From contig NZ_CP050948.1 of assembly GCF_019443745.1 (NCBI RefSeq), positions 3,724,001-3,788,000 of the forward strand: 64,000 bases of DNA, in the 5' to 3' direction. Under the pieces are notes generated by a model. That model made no database searches. It had not been told where the DNA came from and saw nothing but the letters and a program-made list of their open reading frames with translations. This stretch comes from Iamia sp. SCSIO 61187 (lineage in GTDB: Bacteria; Actinomycetota; Acidimicrobiia; Acidimicrobiales; Iamiaceae). This document shows positions 8,324-17,112 of the stretch, piece by piece. Position 1 is the first letter of the stretch. The number at the start of each line of letters is the position of its first letter. Made by a program: the position numbers and the translations under genes.

Positions 8324-8793
8324 CAGGCGCTCCCCTCCCCGGACGAGACCTCGAAGCAGGCGATGTCGGTGATGTGGCCCTCGCGCTCGTCGGCCCACCG
8401 GGGCACCACGCGGGTCCCCGGACCGACGGCGTCGGGGCCGCTGGCGGCGACGGCGTGGAGCATCGGGGTGTCGGCCCCGTCGAGGGTGATCAGGGCCCAG
8501 GCGAAGGGCTCGTCGAGCGGGTGCTTGTCGTGCGGCGCCGTCACCCACGCCGCCGTCTGCACGGTGCCGCCGGGCCCGACCTCGACCAGCTCGGTCAGGT
8601 CCTCGCCCGTCACCGGGTCGAACTCGGCGGGCGGCACGATGACCCGTCCGTCGGCGGCCTTCGAGCCCACCAGCACCTGCTCGCGCAGGCCGGTGAGGAA
8701 GGCGCCGACGACGGGCCCCGTCGTCCGCTTGAACGGGTACTCGATGACCAGCGGAGCCGACAGGACCTCGGCAGCATTGACCTGGTCAGGCAC
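8323..8793 (-). CDS. DUF35 OB-fold protein, thiolase partner (smaller subunit), first gene of operon
   Basis: A 156-residue DUF35 protein. It has the short lead-in YPFKRTTGPVVGAFLTGLREQ, a ribbon region without cysteines (VGSKAADGRVIVPP) and an OB fold (VQTAAWVTAPHDKHPLDEPFAWALITLDGADTPMLHAV). The GTG at 8793 has GAGGAG seven bases upstream; a longer frame upstream lacks conserved sequence. It and the following gene look like the two halves of a double-DUF35 protein such as mycobacterial Rv3521 (about 300 residues), split here into two coupled genes. The 110-base leader and a KstR-type operator lie upstream. Confidence 0.85.
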   Translation of the reverse strand: MPDQVNAAEVLSAPLVIEYPFKRTTGPVVGAFLTGLREQVLVGSKAADGRVIVPPAEFDPVTGEDLTELVEVGPGGTVQTAAWVTAPHDKHPLDEPFAWALITLDGADTPMLHAVAASGPDAVGPGTRVVPRWADEREGHITDIACFEVSSGEGSA

Positions 8794-8903
8794 TGAGCTC
8801 TCCTCGGCTGGCGCCTCGGAGGGAGGGCGCTGTGCTTGCTGGGTCGCTGGCGCTCCAGGTGAGCACCTCAGAGGGTTCCGTCGGTGGGGCCACGGCCGGA
8901 GAC

Positions 8904-8917
8904 TAGAACACGTTCTC
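8904..8917. promoter_or_regulatory. KstR-type operator, copy 2
   Basis: TAGAACACGTTCTC followed by GTT. It sits 111 bp upstream of the DUF35 GTG, in the 188-bp gap before the DUF4214 gene. It should control the leftward DUF35-DUF35-Ltp4-Ltp3 operon. Apart from this site the gap holds a GC-rich leader with no recognised RNA motif. Confidence 0.85.
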
Positions 8918-8981
8918 GTTCGGCGGGCAAGCACCAGGCCCGATGCCGCGACGGCTTCGATGGCGTGCCCCGATGACGTCG

Positions 8982-10073
8982 TCACAGACCCGGTGGACCG
9001 TCCCCGTCGAAGAGGCTGACCCATGCGTACATCTCCCCGCCCATGACCCAGGCAGTGTCGTGCGGTCCCACGCCCTGCCAGCCCAGCCGCAGGGCGGTGG
9101 CGAGGGCCTCGTCAGCCCAGAGGGCCCGGTGCTCGGACGACCGGGCCACGTGCCACACCAGCTTCCACAGCGGCAGCCCGGATCGCAGCCGGCCGATCCA
9201 GTAGGCCCGTCCGTCGGGCTCGGCCGGGCGCTCGAGGGCGGTGGCGTAGAGGTGGTCGACGATCTGGTCCGGTGTCATCCCCGCGTAGGTCGCCCGGGCT
9301 TCGGCCGATGCGCCGAAGAGGCGGGCCATGCGGTCGCCGGCGAGCCCACCCTGGAGCCGGTCGGCCCAGTACCGGAGCCCCCCCGTGTCGGGCGGGCGGC
9401 CGAAGAAGGCGACGTACTGCCGGGTCGCCTCGCCCACCGATGCGTCGACCTGCGGCTCGCGCACCATGCGCAGCACCATCTCCCGGTTGGGAGTCTCCCC
9501 GGCGACGAGCTCGGCCACGAGGTCGTCGTGCTCGGCCGGGCCCACCGGTCGCCGCGGCAGCGGCGCCAGCACCTCGTCGACGAACTGGTCGGGCGAGCCC
9601 CACGGCTCCCACTCGGACCCGAACGAGAGCGGCACCCGATCGCTCATCAGGCCCTCGTAGACCAGGGACAGGGTGCAGGGCGACGTGCGGCAGTCGTGGA
9701 GGCCCGTCGGCAGGGGCAGGTACCGGTGGACGCGCGTGGTGTCCACGTTCGAATGGATGTGCTGGCTGGCGGCCTCGAACTCCGACCAGACCGGCACGTC
9801 CGTCCTCGACGGGCCCACGACGCAGTCCCGCTCCAGGTCGGGCTCCGCCACCTCCCGGCAGGTGGTCACCAGCAGCGGCTGCTCGCTTCCCGGGACGCCC
9901 TCGGGCCAGCCCTCGGTGGACAGGTGGACGTCACTGCCCTCGTGGAGCTGCGTCGTCGGCGACGCCACCAGGGTCGGGCGGGCCTGCGCCGCCGCTGGCG
10001 CACCGCCGGTGGGCAGCGACAGAGCCGCCGCGATCGCACCCAGGGCCAGGACGCGCCGCCATCGCTCCGTCAT
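8982..10073 (-). CDS. Secreted DUF4214 domain protein
   Basis: A 363-residue exported protein. A signal peptide (MTERWRRVLALGAIAAALSLPTGGAPAAAQA) precedes an N-terminal beta-rich domain with four to six cysteines. The C-terminal half carries the DUF4214 pattern (YVAFFGRPPDTGGLRYWADRLQGG, about 238-261, then HLYATALERPAEPDGRAYWIGRLRSG), a helical repeat often found in actinobacterial surface and S-layer-associated proteins. Its function is not established. It is a single gene, not obviously co-transcribed with the lipid operon downstream because the KstR-type operator lies between them. Confidence 0.85.
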   Translation of the reverse strand: MTERWRRVLALGAIAAALSLPTGGAPAAAQARPTLVASPTTQLHEGSDVHLSTEGWPEGVPGSEQPLLVTTCREVAEPDLERDCVVGPSRTDVPVWSEFEAASQHIHSNVDTTRVHRYLPLPTGLHDCRTSPCTLSLVYEGLMSDRVPLSFGSEWEPWGSPDQFVDEVLAPLPRRPVGPAEHDDLVAELVAGETPNREMVLRMVREPQVDASVGEATRQYVAFFGRPPDTGGLRYWADRLQGGLAGDRMARLFGASAEARATYAGMTPDQIVDHLYATALERPAEPDGRAYWIGRLRSGLPLWKLVWHVARSSEHRALWADEALATALRLGWQGVGPHDTAWVMGGEMYAWVSLFDGDGPPGL

Positions 10074-10136
10074 CCTCCGCCATCGGCGCTCGGCGTCCCG
10101 GCTTGAGAGGGTGCCGCATGCTCCTCGAGCCGTTCG

Positions 10137-10955
10137 TCAGTAGAGGGCGGGGATGAAGCGCTGGGAGGTCTTCGGGGGGCGGATGTGGGACCCCTTCTGC
10201 GGCGGCCGGGGCGGCAGCTCCAGGGGCGGCGGGGTCAGGTCCTCGTAGGGGACCAGCGAGAGCAGGTGGCTGATGCAGTTCAGGCGGGCCAGGCGCTTGT
10301 CGTCGGCGTCGACGACCCACCACGGGCTGCCGTCGGTGTCGGTGCGGGCGAACATCAGGTCCTTGGCCCGGGAGTAGTCCTGCCACCGGTTGCGGGACTC
10401 GATGTCCATCGGCGACAGCTTCCAGCGCTTGGTCGGCGTCGTCAGCCGCTTCTGGAACCGCCGCTCCTGCTCGTCGTCGCTGACCGAGAACCAGTATTTC
10501 ACCAGCTGGATGCCGTCCCGCTGGAGCATGTCCTCGAACAACGGGGCGGCGCGGAGGAACTCCTCGACCTCGTTCTCGTCGGCGAAGCCCATCACCCGCT
10601 CGACACCGGCCCGGTTGTACCAGGAGCGGTCGAACAGCACGATCTCCCCCGCCGCCGGCAGCTGCTCGACGTAGCGCTGGAAGTACCACTGCGTCCGCTC
10701 GCGGTCGCTCGGGGTGCCGAGGGCGACGACGCGCACGAGGCGCGGGTTCGTGACCTCGGTGATCCGGGTGATCACGCCGCCCTTGCCGGCGGCGTCGCGG
10801 CCCTCGAACAAGACGACGACCCGGTGCCCCTCGGCCCGCACCCACTCCTGGAGCTTCACCAGCTCGACCTGGAGCCGGCCCAGCTCCTCCTCGTAGGCCG
10901 CCTTCTTCAGGCTCCCGTCCTCCTTGTAGGCGTCGGGGCCGAGGACCTTGGTCAC
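10137..10955 (-). CDS. ppk2: Polyphosphate kinase 2 (class I type)
   Basis: A 272-residue PPK2 family enzyme that transfers phosphate between polyphosphate and nucleoside phosphates. Walker A is FEGRDAAGKGG (about 50-60) and Walker B is VLFDRSWYNR. The lid region is DDEQERRFQKRL, and TQWYFQRYV follows family usage. Length and the single kinase domain fit class I PPK2. The GTG at 10955 (VTKVLGPDAYKEDG) is preferred; an in-frame GTG at 10985 would put the start ten bases from the upstream stop. It follows the lipase gene by about 39 bp on the same strand, so co-transcription is possible. Confidence 0.93.
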   Translation of the reverse strand: MTKVLGPDAYKEDGSLKKAAYEEELGRLQVELVKLQEWVRAEGHRVVVLFEGRDAAGKGGVITRITEVTNPRLVRVVALGTPSDRERTQWYFQRYVEQLPAAGEIVLFDRSWYNRAGVERVMGFADENEVEEFLRAAPLFEDMLQRDGIQLVKYWFSVSDDEQERRFQKRLTTPTKRWKLSPMDIESRNRWQDYSRAKDLMFARTDTDGSPWWVVDADDKRLARLNCISHLLSLVPYEDLTPPPLELPPRPPQKGSHIRPPKTSQRFIPALY

Positions 10956-10994
10956 GGGCCCCGTCCTACCACCGTCGCCGAGCACGGCGCGGCC

Positions 10995-12344
10995 TCAGCC
11001 CGTGAACCGGGCGACGGCGCCGACCGGGACGGCGGGCGGCGCCGGGCCGCTCACCGGCGGGATCGGGGTGTCGACGTCGGGATCGATGCCGGGAGGGACG
11101 ACGGCGGGCTCACAGGAGTCGAAGACCTCGGGGGCCTCCCCGATCCAGTCCACCTCGCGTGCGGGCGGGGCGCCGGCCAGCACGCCCAGCAGCCAGGTGG
11201 CCCGGTCGGGCGCCGACTCGTCGCTCACCTCGACGTGCCCCTCGTCGTCGTACATCCACACCCGCAGGTCGGTGCCGAGGTCGGTGAGGCCAGCGCAGAT
11301 GGTCTCGGTGAGGAACCGGGCGACGGTGCCGTCGCCCTCGCTGGCGACCATCAGGACGGGGACGTCGATCGGGTCGGACCCGGGCTCGTTGGCGACGAGG
11401 GCGTCGCGCCACGCCGGCAGCGTCAGCGGGTCGGCGGCGACGAAGTCCTCGATGTCGCCGCCGTCGAAGGCGCTGTAGGCGCAGCGGTCGGGGTCGGAGT
11501 CCCGGGCGGCGAAGTCCTCGTAGGCCGCCTCCCCCTCCGGCGTGAGCAGCTGGGTGCGGTCGAGGTCGGGGCGGGCGGCCACGATGCCGGTCAGGCCGAT
11601 CCCCAGGTAGGCGCGGGCGCTGGGCAGGGCGTCGCGCGCGGCGTAGATGGCGCTGAGCAGGGTGGGGGCGGCGACGGGGGCGATGCCGCGCAGGTCGACG
11701 TCGGGGGCGTACCCGGCGGCGTGCTCCGACCCGGCGTAGAGCGTGGCGTGGCCACCCTGGGACATGCCGCTCACGGCCGCCGGGCCGGTGCCCCCGAAGG
11801 CGCGGGCGGCCCGGATCGAGTCCAGCACCGCCCGGCCGGCGCTGATGCCATCGAGGTAGGGGTGCACGCCCGGGGTCCCCAGGCCGGCGTAGTCGGTCGC
11901 CACCACGATGGCGCCCCCGGCCAGCAGGGCCGAGACGTCGTCGTAGACGATGGAGCCGTCGGACTGGACGGACACCGACGGTGCGCAGCCGTCGCTGATC
12001 CCCACCGTCCCGTGGGGCACCGCCACCACCGGGCGTCCGCCGGCGGGGGCGGGCACGCCGGTCGGCACCAGGAGCGCGCCGGACACGGCGATGGAGCCGC
12101 CGAAGCGGTCCGTCGAGCGGTAGAGCAGCTGATGGCCGTCGACGGCGAAGGCGTAGGTGGCGACGGGGAACGGGGCGGAGTCGATGACCGACCCGGGCGG
12201 TCCCGATGGAAGCGGGTCGGGCACCGGCAGGAGACCGACCGGCGGGGCCGGGAACCCCGGGTCCTGGGCCGCCACCGCGCCGGGGGCGAGGAGCCCGCAG
12301 ACAAGGGCCAGGGCGACCGCCGTCGCTCGTCGTCGTCCTCGCAC
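10995..12344 (-). CDS. Secreted lipase-like alpha/beta hydrolase with C-terminal FTG tail
   Basis: A 449-residue exported hydrolase of the secretory lipase (LIP) type. A signal peptide (MRGRRRATAVALALVCGLLAPGAVAA) leads into a hydrolase core with nucleophile motif GMSQG (Ser about 194), an acid in ASEGDGTV and His in DDEGHV. A Pro-rich linker then ends in PAVPVGAVARFTG. Almost the same tail (PAVPVTAPATFTG) closes the PhoD-like phosphatase at 46997-48601, suggesting a shared export or surface-retention signal. It probably acts outside the membrane on esters. Six or more cysteines are present in the core, consistent with an exported protein. The substrate is unknown. Confidence 0.88.
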   Translation of the reverse strand: MRGRRRATAVALALVCGLLAPGAVAAQDPGFPAPPVGLLPVPDPLPSGPPGSVIDSAPFPVATYAFAVDGHQLLYRSTDRFGGSIAVSGALLVPTGVPAPAGGRPVVAVPHGTVGISDGCAPSVSVQSDGSIVYDDVSALLAGGAIVVATDYAGLGTPGVHPYLDGISAGRAVLDSIRAARAFGGTGPAAVSGMSQGGHATLYAGSEHAAGYAPDVDLRGIAPVAAPTLLSAIYAARDALPSARAYLGIGLTGIVAARPDLDRTQLLTPEGEAAYEDFAARDSDPDRCAYSAFDGGDIEDFVAADPLTLPAWRDALVANEPGSDPIDVPVLMVASEGDGTVARFLTETICAGLTDLGTDLRVWMYDDEGHVEVSDESAPDRATWLLGVLAGAPPAREVDWIGEAPEVFDSCEPAVVPPGIDPDVDTPIPPVSGPAPPAVPVGAVARFTG

Positions 12345-12391
12345 CGTGCCTCCCCCGATCGTCCGCCGGCAGCGAGCCTACGACGTGGCCG

Positions 12392-13198
12392 TCACGTGCA
12401 CAGGCCGTCGTCGGTGACGCCGCGGGCGCACAGGGCGGTGGCCTCGACGGTCTTCAGTCCGAAGCCCTCGCCGCTGGGGTCGGGGGTGGCGAAGACGTGC
12501 AGCCGCTCGCCCCGGAGGGAGTCGTCGGCCAGGCCGAGCACGTCGACGGTGATCTCGCCGAGGTCGCCGACGGTGGGACCGTCGACGACGGTGACCGTCG
12601 GCTGCGGCCCCTCCCCGGCCGGCGCCCGGGCGGCGGCGACGGCCTCCCCGATGGCGAGCATCGTCTCGCCGGCGATGCCCTGGCCGACCTCGGACGTGAC
12701 GTCGGTGGTGCCGCCCAGCTGGGCCACGTACTGGCCGTTGACCCAGCCGGTGGTGCCCTCGGCCTCGAGCTCGACCCACAGCGAGTCGTCCTCGAGCGTC
12801 CGGTTCCGTCCCGTGGCGGTGGCGTCGGCGGCCAGCGGGCCGAGCTCGACGACGACGTCGAAGGAGGTGCCGGGCCCGGCGCGGACGTTCAGGGTGTCGT
12901 CGGCCTCGACGCCCACCACGGCGAGGACGGCGCCCTCGTAGGGGTAGATGTCGATGGGCTCGCCGGGCAGGTCCTCGTCGGGGACCGACGGAGTCGACGA
13001 GGTTCCGTCGGCGGCGGTCGTGGTCGTCGAGCCGTCGGCGGCGGTGGTGGTGTCGGTCGCGGACGACGACGCGCCGCCGGCCTCGGTGGTCGACGATGCG
13101 GTCGTCTCGTCCTCGTCGCCGCCGTCGTCGCCGCACCCGGCCGCCCCGAGCACGAGCACCACGGCGACGGCGACGGTCAGGGCGAGGGGGCGACGCAT
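12392..13198 (-). CDS. SH3-domain lipoprotein
   Basis: A 268-residue predicted lipoprotein. The signal peptide ends in the lipobox LGAAGC, followed by a long Ser/Thr/Ala-rich linker. A bacterial SH3 (type 3) domain is at about 95-155 (DTLNVRAGPGTSFDVVVELGP, then LWVELEAEGTTGWVNGQYV), and a C-terminal domain of unknown type ends in a short cysteine-containing tail (ALCARGVTDDGLCT). SH3b domains commonly bind cell-wall peptides. I chose the ATG at 13198; a GTG three codons upstream is also possible. It is divergent from the FadD gene at 13279 with a KstR-type operator between, but a lipoprotein of this kind is not an obvious KstR target. Confidence 0.82.
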   Translation of the reverse strand: MRRPLALTVAVAVVLVLGAAGCGDDGGDEDETTASSTTEAGGASSSATDTTTAADGSTTTTAADGTSSTPSVPDEDLPGEPIDIYPYEGAVLAVVGVEADDTLNVRAGPGTSFDVVVELGPLAADATATGRNRTLEDDSLWVELEAEGTTGWVNGQYVAQLGGTTDVTSEVGQGIAGETMLAIGEAVAAARAPAGEGPQPTVTVVDGPTVGDLGEITVDVLGLADDSLRGERLHVFATPDPSGEGFGLKTVEATALCARGVTDDGLCT

Positions 13199-13242
13199 GG
13201 TGTCCACCGTAGGAGCCGAGCCCGGGCCCTGCGGTCCGCGCC

Positions 13243-13256
13243 TAGAACGTGTTCTC
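13243..13256. promoter_or_regulatory. KstR-type operator, copy 3
   Basis: TAGAACGTGTTCTC followed by GTTTTC, 22 bp upstream of the FadD ATG at 13279 and 44 bp from the divergent lipoprotein start. The short distance to the ATG would place a bound repressor over the promoter or transcription start. Confidence 0.85.
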
Positions 13257-13278
13257 GTTTTCCGCCTAGGCTCGGGGC

Positions 13279-14826
13279 ATGGGAGATCTCGGGTTCTGGA
13301 GGCTGGCGGAGGCGGACGGCGACTGGCTGGCGGTCGTGGACCCGGCGGGCGGCGAGCACCGCGCCGGGGACCTGCTGGCCCGCTGCAACCAGGCCGCCCA
13401 CGCCCTGCGGGGGCTCGGCCTGGGCGAGGGCGACACCCTCGCCGTGCTCCTGCCCAACTCGATCGAGCTCATCGAGCTGTTCCTCGCCGCCCTCCAGATC
13501 GGCGTGCGCATCACGCCGATCAACTTCCACCTGGTGGGCCCGGAGGTGGCGTACATCCTCGACGACAGCGACGCCAAGGCCTTCGTGGCCCACGAGCGCT
13601 TCGCCGCCGTCGTCACCAAGGCGGTCGACGAGGCCGGCTTCCCCGCTGACGCCCGCTTCGCCGTCGGGTCGATCGACGGGTTCCGGCCCTACGCAGAGCT
13701 GTTCGACGGCGAGCCGACCACCGCCCCCGAGGGGCGCACCACGGGGGCGGCGATGCACTACACGTCGGGCACCACCGGGCGGCCGAAGGGCGTGAAGCGC
13801 CCGCTCGCCGGCATCGACCCCAGCGACATGTCCGAGCTGATGGCCTACCTGCCCAACCTGTTCGGCATCGGGCCCCACGACGGCCACGTGCACCTCACCG
13901 TCTCGCCGCTCTACCACACGGCCGTGCTGATGTGGACGGGCAACGCCCTCGCCCTCGGCCACACCGTGGTGCTCATGGACAAGTGGTCGGCCGAGGAGAC
14001 GCTGCGCCTGATCGACCGCCACCGGGTGACCTACTCGCACATGGTGCCGACCCAGTTCGTGCGCCTGCTCGACCTCCCCGAGGAGACCCGGGCCTCCTAC
14101 GACGTGTCGTCGCTGCGGAACATGGTCCACGGCGCGGCGCCGTGCCCCCACGAGATCAAGCGGCGGATGATCGAGTGGTGGGGGGACACGATCCAGGAGT
14201 ACTACGCCGCCACCGAGGGCGGCGGCACGCTCATCTCGGCCAAGGAGTGGATGGAGCGACCCGGCTCGGTCGGCACGGCGTGGCCCGGCAGCGAGATCCG
14301 CATCTACGACGACGAGGCCAACCAGCTCGGCCCCGGCCAGATCGGCACCGTCTACATGCAGCTCATGGCCGACTTCGAGTACAAGGGCGACTCGGCCAAG
14401 ACCGAGGCCAACCGCATCGGGAGCTTCTTCACGGTCGGCGACCTGGGCGAGCTCGACGCCGACGGCTACCTGTACCTCCGCGACCGCAAGAGCGACATGA
14501 TCATCTCCGGCGGGGTGAACATCTACCCGGCCGAGATCGAGGGCGAGCTGATCAACCACCCCAAGGTCCAGGACGTCGCCGTGTTCGGCATCCCCCACCC
14601 CGACTGGGGCGAGGAGATCAAGGCCGTCGTCGAGACGCCGCAGGGCGTCGAGGGCACCCCCGAGGTCGAGGCCGAGATCCTCGAGTGGGCCGCCACCCGC
14701 ATGGCCAAGTTCAAGCTGCCCAGGTCGGTCGACTTCGTCGACGCCCTGCCGCGCGAGCCCAACGGGAAGCTGATCAAGCGCCGCCTCCGCGACCCCTACT
14801 GGGCCGACCAGCAGTCCCAGATCTGA
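13279..14826 (+). CDS. Acyl-CoA synthetase (FadD-type AMP-forming ligase)
   Basis: A 515-residue ANL-superfamily ligase that activates a carboxylate as acyl-adenylate and then as CoA thioester. The P-loop is YTSGTTGRPKGVKR (about 160-173), the A5 motif is YYAATEGGG, and the hinge and C-terminal domain read GDLGELDADGYLYLRDRKSD and GGVNIYPAEIE. The catalytic Lys is in PNGKLIKRRLRDPYW. It is under a KstR-type operator, which suggests a sterol-derived or long-chain acid substrate. It is clearly a different subfamily from the two FadD19-like genes at 22909 and 39590. The downstream convergent gene begins only 15 bp away. Confidence 0.92.
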   Translation: MGDLGFWRLAEADGDWLAVVDPAGGEHRAGDLLARCNQAAHALRGLGLGEGDTLAVLLPNSIELIELFLAALQIGVRITPINFHLVGPEVAYILDDSDAKAFVAHERFAAVVTKAVDEAGFPADARFAVGSIDGFRPYAELFDGEPTTAPEGRTTGAAMHYTSGTTGRPKGVKRPLAGIDPSDMSELMAYLPNLFGIGPHDGHVHLTVSPLYHTAVLMWTGNALALGHTVVLMDKWSAEETLRLIDRHRVTYSHMVPTQFVRLLDLPEETRASYDVSSLRNMVHGAAPCPHEIKRRMIEWWGDTIQEYYAATEGGGTLISAKEWMERPGSVGTAWPGSEIRIYDDEANQLGPGQIGTVYMQLMADFEYKGDSAKTEANRIGSFFTVGDLGELDADGYLYLRDRKSDMIISGGVNIYPAEIEGELINHPKVQDVAVFGIPHPDWGEEIKAVVETPQGVEGTPEVEAEILEWAATRMAKFKLPRSVDFVDALPREPNGKLIKRRLRDPYWADQQSQI

Positions 14827-14841
14827 CCCCCACCCCCGACG

Positions 14842-15450
14842 TCAGTCGAACTGGGGGTCCTCGTGGCGGGTGCGCTTCAGCTCGAAGAAGTGGGGGTAGC
14901 CGGCGAGGAGGACGGCGCCGTCCCACACCTTGCCGGCGTCCTCGCCGCGGGGGATGCGGCTGAGCACCGGGCCGAAGAAGGCGACGCCGTTGACGTGGAT
15001 CGTCGGCGTCCCGACGTCGTCGCCGACGGCGTCCATGCCCTCGTGGTGGCTCTTGCGCAGGGCGTCGTCGAGCTCGTCGGAGTCGTAGACGTCGAACAGC
15101 GAGGCGGGGAGCCCGGCGTCCTCGAGACCGGCCTTGACGATCGCCGGCAGGTCCTCCTCGCCCCGGTCGTGGATCCGGGTGCCGACGGCGGTGTAGTACG
15201 CCGCCAGGCCCTCCTGGCCGTGGTCGCGCTCGACGGCGATCGCCACGCGAACCGGGCCCCAGCCCTTCTCCATCAGCTCCTGGTAGTGCTCGGGCAGGTC
15301 GCGGCCCTCGTTCAGCACGGCGAGGCTCATCACGTGGAAGGTGGCGTCGATGTCCCGCACCTCCTCCACCTCGAGGATCCAGCGCGAGGTGATCCAGCAC
15401 CACGGGCACAGGGGGTCGAACCAGAAGTCGACGCGGTCGCGATCAGCCAT
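14842..15450 (-). CDS. DsbA-family protein, mycothiol-dependent nitroreductase-like (Rv2466c type)
   Basis: A 202-residue thioredoxin-fold protein with the active site FDPLCPWCW near the N-terminus (Cys about 15 and 18), a helical insertion and a cis-Pro-containing TPTIHVNG segment near 145. The opening [20 protein letters not shown] closely follows the mycobacterial Rv2466c style, an oxidoreductase using mycothiol and the mycoredoxin system in the cytoplasm. It implies that the organism makes mycothiol, an actinobacterial trait. It is convergent with the FadD gene (15-bp gap) and divergent from the aldo/keto reductase. Confidence 0.88.
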   Translation of the reverse strand: MADRDRVDFWFDPLCPWCWITSRWILEVEEVRDIDATFHVMSLAVLNEGRDLPEHYQELMEKGWGPVRVAIAVERDHGQEGLAAYYTAVGTRIHDRGEEDLPAIVKAGLEDAGLPASLFDVYDSDELDDALRKSHHEGMDAVGDDVGTPTIHVNGVAFFGPVLSRIPRGEDAGKVWDGAVLLAGYPHFFELKRTRHEDPQFD

Positions 15451-15528
15451 GGGGGCCCTCCAGGGGGGTGACGGGTGCCGTCGGTCTACCGAGTTGGGGA
15501 GCCCGTTCCACCCCGATAGGCATGCCGG

Positions 15529-16344
15529 ATGCTGCGCACCATCCAGGGCACCGACGTCCCCGCCATCGGCTTCGGCACCTGGGAGCTGGTCGGCGACGAC
15601 ACCTTCCCCGGGGTCACCGCCGCCCTCGAGCTGGGCTACCGCCACATCGACACCGCCCAGGCCTACGGCAACGAGGCGGCCGTGGGCGAGGCCATCACCG
15701 CCTCCGGCATCGACCGGGACGAGATCTTCCTCACGACCAAGGTGTGGAACGACAACCTGACGCCCGAGGCGATCAAGAGCTCGACCTACGAGAGCCTCTC
15801 GAAGCTGCAGACCGACCACGTCGACCTGCTCTTGATGCACTGGCCGCTCAGGCTCGACCAGCTGGAGACCAACCTGGCCGCCTTCGTCGAGCTGGCCGAG
15901 GCCGGCGCGGCCCGTCACATCGGCGTCAGCAACTTCCCGCCCGACCTGCTCCGCCGGGCGCTCGACGCCGCCCCGATCTTCACCGACCAGGTCGAGCACC
16001 ACGCCTACCTGGCCCAGCCCGAGCTGCTCGCCCTCACCGCCGAGCACGGCATCCTCTTCACCGCGTACTCCCCCCTGGCTCGCGGCGACCTGCTCACCGA
16101 CGCCGCGGTGGTCGCCATCGCCGAGGAGCGGGGGGCGACCCCGGCCCAGGTGCTGCTGCGCTGGGTCCTCGACGAGGGCGACCACGTGTCGGTCATCCCC
16201 AAGGCCACGGCCCGGGAGCGCATCGAGGAGAACCTCGGTGCCCTCGACGTCGAGCTCACCCAGGGCGACCGTGACGTGCTCGCCGCCCTCGACCGCGGCC
16301 GCCGCCAGGTCGACCCTCCCTGGGCTCCCGACTGGGCCCGGTAG
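15529..16344 (+). CDS. Aldo/keto reductase
   Basis: A 271-residue AKR (2,5-diketo-gluconate-reductase-like) TIM-barrel enzyme using NADPH to reduce carbonyls. It has [14 protein letters not shown] with the catalytic Asp/Tyr, TKVWN, LLLMHWP with the His, GVSNF, and the C-terminal cofactor motif [16 protein letters not shown]. The length is right for the family. The ATG at 15529 lies 78 bp from the divergent DsbA-like gene, so they share a promoter region. The physiological substrate is unknown. Confidence 0.92.
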   Translation: MLRTIQGTDVPAIGFGTWELVGDDTFPGVTAALELGYRHIDTAQAYGNEAAVGEAITASGIDRDEIFLTTKVWNDNLTPEAIKSSTYESLSKLQTDHVDLLLMHWPLRLDQLETNLAAFVELAEAGAARHIGVSNFPPDLLRRALDAAPIFTDQVEHHAYLAQPELLALTAEHGILFTAYSPLARGDLLTDAAVVAIAEERGATPAQVLLRWVLDEGDHVSVIPKATARERIEENLGALDVELTQGDRDVLAALDRGRRQVDPPWAPDWAR

Positions 16345-16359
16345 TCCCGCCGCCCGGCG

Positions 16360-17055
16360 CTAGGCCCGGCTGCCGAGACCGTTCGACGACAGGTAGCTGA
16401 TCAGCCCGGCCGGGTTGCGGCTCTGCATGAGGACCTCGCCGGGGCCGGTGAACTCGAAGACGAACCCCTCGCCCGTCTTGGCCGACTGGATGAAGCTGCC
16501 CTGGGCGGCGCGGCGCAGCTGGTACTGGATGTTGGCGTGGGCGGCGACGAAGTGGCCCGAGTCGACGACGACGGTCTGACCGGCCTCGAGGGCGATGCGG
16601 TCGATGGCCCCGAAGGCCGAGATGACCAGCGAGCCCTGGCCCCCCGCCTGGAGGAGGAAGGCGCCCTCGCCGCCGGCGAACATCTTCATGCCGGTGAACT
16701 GGGTGTCGACGGTGACGTTGGTGTCCGACCCGAGGAAGGCGCCCTTCGAGAGCAGCCACGGGTTGACGCCGTCCATCGGGATGACGGCGAGGTCGCCGGG
16801 GAGGTTGGCGGCCAGGTCGACCCAGCCGCCGCCGGGCCCGGCGGTGAGGGTCGTGATGAAGAACGACTCACCGCCGAGGGCGGCCCGCTTGAGCGACTTC
16901 ATCACCCCGCCCTGGGCCTTGGCCTCGAGGTGGGTGTCGGCGGCCATGGCCATCATGGCCCCGGACTCGGCCCGCAGCGGCTCGTTGGGGGCGAGGAGGC
17001 AGCGAGCGATGGCGAAGCTGGGCTGATGGCGGAGCTGGACGTCCATGGTCGCCAT
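16360..17055 (-). CDS. AIM24 family protein
   Basis: A 231-residue single-domain protein of the AIM24/TIGR00266 family: beta-rich, glycine-rich repeats such as AQGGVMKSLKRAALGGESFFIT and GGEGAFLLQAGGQGSLVIS, ending with EFTGPGEVLMQSRNP. Family members occur widely in bacteria and fungal mitochondria and have no firmly assigned biochemical role. I chose the ATG at 17055; an ATG at 17046 and a GTG at 17088 are alternatives. It follows the kstR gene on the same strand, separated by a 25-bp perfect palindrome, so it is probably a separate transcription unit. Confidence 0.88.
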   Translation of the reverse strand: MATMDVQLRHQPSFAIARCLLAPNEPLRAESGAMMAMAADTHLEAKAQGGVMKSLKRAALGGESFFITTLTAGPGGGWVDLAANLPGDLAVIPMDGVNPWLLSKGAFLGSDTNVTVDTQFTGMKMFAGGEGAFLLQAGGQGSLVISAFGAIDRIALEAGQTVVVDSGHFVAAHANIQYQLRRAAQGSFIQSAKTGEGFVFEFTGPGEVLMQSRNPAGLISYLSSNGLGSRA

Positions 17056-17086
17056 CTTGGCCGGTCCGGACGGCGACAGGTGCCGC

Positions 17087-17111
17087 ACGGATGGTGCCTG
17101 GCACCATCCGT
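17087..17111. repeat. 25-bp palindrome, GTGCC-N-GGCAC family (copy 1)
   Basis: Perfect 12-1-12 palindrome: left arm ACGGATGGTGCC, central T, exact complementary right arm. It begins one base beyond the kstR stop codon. The same architecture and core recur at 24582, 46956, 57303, 57416 and, with one base missing, 63375. It is probably a transcription-ending hairpin or a small interspersed repeat. Confidence 0.75.
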
Positions 17112-17112
17112 G

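Noticed and set aside
8794-8903. Possible riboswitch in the DUF35 leader
   Set aside because: The 110-base GC-rich leader can form hairpins, but I could not match it to any known riboswitch core. A covariance search would be needed.
14825-14859. GACCCCCA/TGGGGGTC hairpin between convergent FadD and DsbA-like genes
   Set aside because: The right arm lies inside the DsbA coding end and the 19-base loop is long; too weak to call a terminator.
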